6,574 nt of DNA from an uncultured Clostridia bacterium (GTDB lineage: Bacteria; Bacillota; Clostridia; Oscillospirales; CAG-382), in assembly GCA_947305675.1 (NCBI GenBank), contig CAMZED010000081.1, forward strand, positions 1 to 6,574, read 5' to 3'. Both the position numbers and the translations under genes were made by a program. Below are positions 5,328-6,574 of this stretch, piece after piece; the stretch's first letter is position 1, and every line of letters begins with the position of its first letter. Below the pieces are notes generated by a model. It was given only the letters and a program-made list of their open reading frames with translations, was not told where the DNA came from and did no database searches.

Positions 5328-5356
5328 GTATAAATAAAACCCATCTGCACAAATTA
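5328..5356 (+). promoter_or_regulatory. candidate forespore (sigma-G/sigma-F) promoter of spoIVB
   Basis: GTATA (5328-5332) fits the sigma-G -35 pattern (gnATR) and the sigma-F pattern (GYwTA). After 17 bases comes CAAATTA (5350-5356), one mismatch from the sigma-G -10 (CATnnTA). Overlapping it, GCACAAATTA (5347-5356) also fits much of the sigma-F -10. In Bacillus subtilis spoIVB is transcribed in the forespore, mainly by sigma-G, so the element is where and what one would expect. The region has no good sigma-A promoter. The motifs are short and the sequence is AT-rich, so chance is possible. Confidence 0.5.
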
Positions 5357-5361
5357 AAAGC

Positions 5362-5385
5362 AACGCCTTCACGAACGACGGCGTT
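5362..5385 (+). other. small hairpin in the spoIVB leader
   Basis: AACGCC (5362-5367) can pair with GGCGTT (5380-5385) around a 12-base loop, followed by a run of six A. It falls just after the expected transcription start. It is not a terminator, having no T run on this strand; read on the other strand it would be followed by only a few T. The role is unknown and it may be incidental. Confidence 0.3.
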
Positions 5386-5422
5386 AAAAAATTGCAAGAT
5401 CAAGGACGGGAACGGCAAAAAA

Positions 5423-6478
5423 ATGATAAGATTTAAAAAGGTTTTTGTTCTTATGGCGGTTCTGGTCGCCGTGTCCGCCTGCGTTGCTCCTGCCGCGGCT
5501 AAAAGCGGCGGGGCCGGCGGGATAAAAGAACTTATTCCCGGCGGGATGTCTTTCGGTGTGAAGTTTTTCACCGAGGGCGCGTTGGTCCTGGGCACGACGG
5601 GAGTCGAAACGGCAAGCGGAATATGCTCGCCCGCAAAAGACGCCGGTATTGCCGCCGGAGACGTAATTATAAGAGCGGGAGGTAAAGAATTCGGGTCGGC
5701 GGAGGAGCTGATCGAACTAATCTCGGGCAGCGGCGGAAAAAGAGTTGCGATAGTTTATCTGCGCGGCGATAACGAATACCGTACCGAACTTTTGCCCGCA
5801 AGGGATATTGAAACCGGTAAATACCGCATCGGGGCTCTTGTGCGCGATTCGACAGCGGGTATCGGGACCGTGTCTTATATCGACCCTGCGACTTTGGATT
5901 TCGGCGGATTGGGACACGGGATCTACGATACAGATACCTCGGTCCTTATGCCCATGGCGAGCGGAGCGGTCGTCAAGGTGGATATCGAATCGGTCGTAAA
6001 GAGCGAGCGGAACGACCCCGGTGAACTTCAGGGAGTCTTCGGCAGCGTCGCCGAGGGCGAACTCTGGGCTAATACCGACGAGGGGGTATTCGGCAGATTT
6101 TACAAAATGCCGGAAAACTGCCCCGATCCGATACCGGTGGCGAAGAGGTCGGAACTTACCGCCGGAAAGGCGAAAATACTCAGTACACTCAACGGTTCTC
6201 ACATCGAGGAATACGAAGCGGAGATCGAATGCGTCTATTCGGCTTCCGGGACGACAAAGAATTTTCTTATAAAAGTCACCGATGAAAAACTATTGAATAC
6301 CGCGGGCGGGATCGTTCGCGGAATGTCGGGCAGCCCGGTGATAAAAGACGGGAAACTTGTCGGCGCCGTCACCCACGTTCTGGTAAACGACCCGACACAC
6401 GGATACGGCATATGTATCGAAAATATGCTCGAATCGGCTTATCAGCTTACGTCGTCCGACGGGCTTGAAGCCGCCTGA
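5423..6478 (+). CDS. spoIVB: SpoIVB serine peptidase (PDZ + S55), sigma-K checkpoint signalling protease
   Basis: This codes for 351 residues from ATG 5423. In-frame TTG 5285 would start inside the terminator region and add 46 residues unlike the family, so it is not used. ATG 5453 is a poorer alternative that cuts into the signal. A basic N-terminus and hydrophobic helix (about 7-26) form the export signal/anchor. PGGMSFGVKFFTEGALVLG (39-57) is the family's conserved lead-in to a PDZ domain (about 45-125), whose SPAKDAGIAAGD (69-80) is the usual loop. The S55 peptidase domain has LGHG (163-166), with His165, and GGIVRGMSGSPV (295-306), with Ser302. Asp287 lies 15 residues before the serine, the spacing I recall for the B. 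subtilis triad (His236, Asp363, Ser378). All catalytic residues are intact. Length is below the B. subtilis protein (about 426). Secreted from the forespore, it cleaves SpoIVFA and so releases SpoIVFB to process pro-sigma-K. The ribosome-binding site is weak (GGGAA, 5408-5412). The usual neighbour recN is not upstream. Confidence 0.95.
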   Translation: MIRFKKVFVLMAVLVAVSACVAPAAAKSGGAGGIKELIPGGMSFGVKFFTEGALVLGTTGVETASGICSPAKDAGIAAGDVIIRAGGKEFGSAEELIELISGSGGKRVAIVYLRGDNEYRTELLPARDIETGKYRIGALVRDSTAGIGTVSYIDPATLDFGGLGHGIYDTDTSVLMPMASGAVVKVDIESVVKSERNDPGELQGVFGSVAEGELWANTDEGVFGRFYKMPENCPDPIPVAKRSELTAGKAKILSTLNGSHIEEYEAEIECVYSASGTTKNFLIKVTDEKLLNTAGGIVRGMSGSPVIKDGKLVGAVTHVLVNDPTHGYGICIENMLESAYQLTSSDGLEAA

Positions 6479-6574
6479 AACAACCGCGCACGGCGCGCGT
6501 CCCCGCGAATCGTTCAGGGGAGACCGTGTATAATCGGCTGTTTACGCACAAGTTGATCAATAAAATAAATTCGG
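6479..6574. other. non-coding tail after spoIVB with a possible -10 element
   Basis: No open reading frame is supportable in these 96 bases. CGCGC (6485-6489) and GCGCG (6493-6497) could form a small stem but no T run follows, so no clear terminator is seen. TATAAT occurs at 6529-6534 without a good -35, and the 8-bp palindrome TTGATCAA lies at 6553-6560 in an AT-rich end. This may be the promoter region of the next gene, which in related genomes is often spo0A, but nothing in the window shows it. Confidence 0.4.

Noticed and set aside
5285..5422. 46-residue upstream extension of SpoIVB from a TTG
   Set aside because: It starts within the terminator's T-rich tail, has no ribosome-binding site, would overlie the predicted promoter, and would bury the signal helix.
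1..6574. Search by eye for CRISPR arrays, insertion-sequence ends, tRNA or rRNA genes
   Set aside because: No regularly spaced repeats, transposase frames, terminal inverted repeats or tRNA-like cloverleaf sequences were seen, and the gaps between genes are all under 200 bases.

Overview
The window reads as a piece of chromosome from an endospore-forming member of the Firmicutes, most likely an uncultured or gut-type clostridium. Two genes carry this inference: the end of a GerA-family spore germination protein at the left edge, and a complete SpoIVB sporulation signalling protease at the right. A clostridial-style DtxR/MntR-type regulator and a paired-P-loop ATPase of a type I associate with Clostridia and Bacilli fit the same picture. 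All supported genes are on the + strand, base composition looks moderately GC-rich and even, and I see no mobile element, phage gene, CRISPR array, tRNA or rRNA. No stretch longer than about 200 bases lacks a gene.

Layout. (1) 1-1934: a germination-linked cluster. The C-terminal 220 residues of a GerA-family membrane protein overlap by 4 bases (ATGA) a 219-residue multi-pass membrane protein I do not recognise. A soluble protein of about 197 residues follows closely; it faintly resembles the DUF3298/RsiV fold. These two occupy the places where GerAB and GerAC would be expected, but look like neither. (2) 1935-3190: a strong extended -10 promoter, a GC-rich leader that can fold, a Gfo/Idh/MocA-type NAD(P)-dependent oxidoreductase, and a 12-bp terminator hairpin. 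This is a self-contained one-gene unit. (3) 3191-4810: a promoter overlapped by a perfect 17-bp palindrome, a two-domain P-loop ATPase whose second nucleotide-binding site is destroyed, and a small four-helix membrane protein (TIGR04086-like). A hairpin with purine-rich, ribosome-binding-like bases in its loop sits just before the start of the membrane protein. (4) 4811-5287: a DtxR/MntR-type metal regulator with its own extended -10 promoter, an inverted repeat over that promoter that could serve autoregulation, and a terminator. (5) 5288-6574: a forespore-sigma-like promoter, spoIVB, and a 96-base tail.

How they work together. GerA-family proteins act in the inner spore membrane during germination. 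SpoIVB is secreted from the forespore late in sporulation to trigger sigma-K activation in the mother cell. The window is therefore a loose sporulation/germination neighbourhood interrupted by housekeeping units (oxidoreductase, metal regulator) with their own promoters and terminators. I found no clear new defence or mobile system. The best leads are the two unknown genes tied to the GerA gene, the ATPase's dead second P-loop, and three candidate regulatory structures: the 1978-2050 leader, the 3214-3230 palindrome and the 4329-4358 hairpin.
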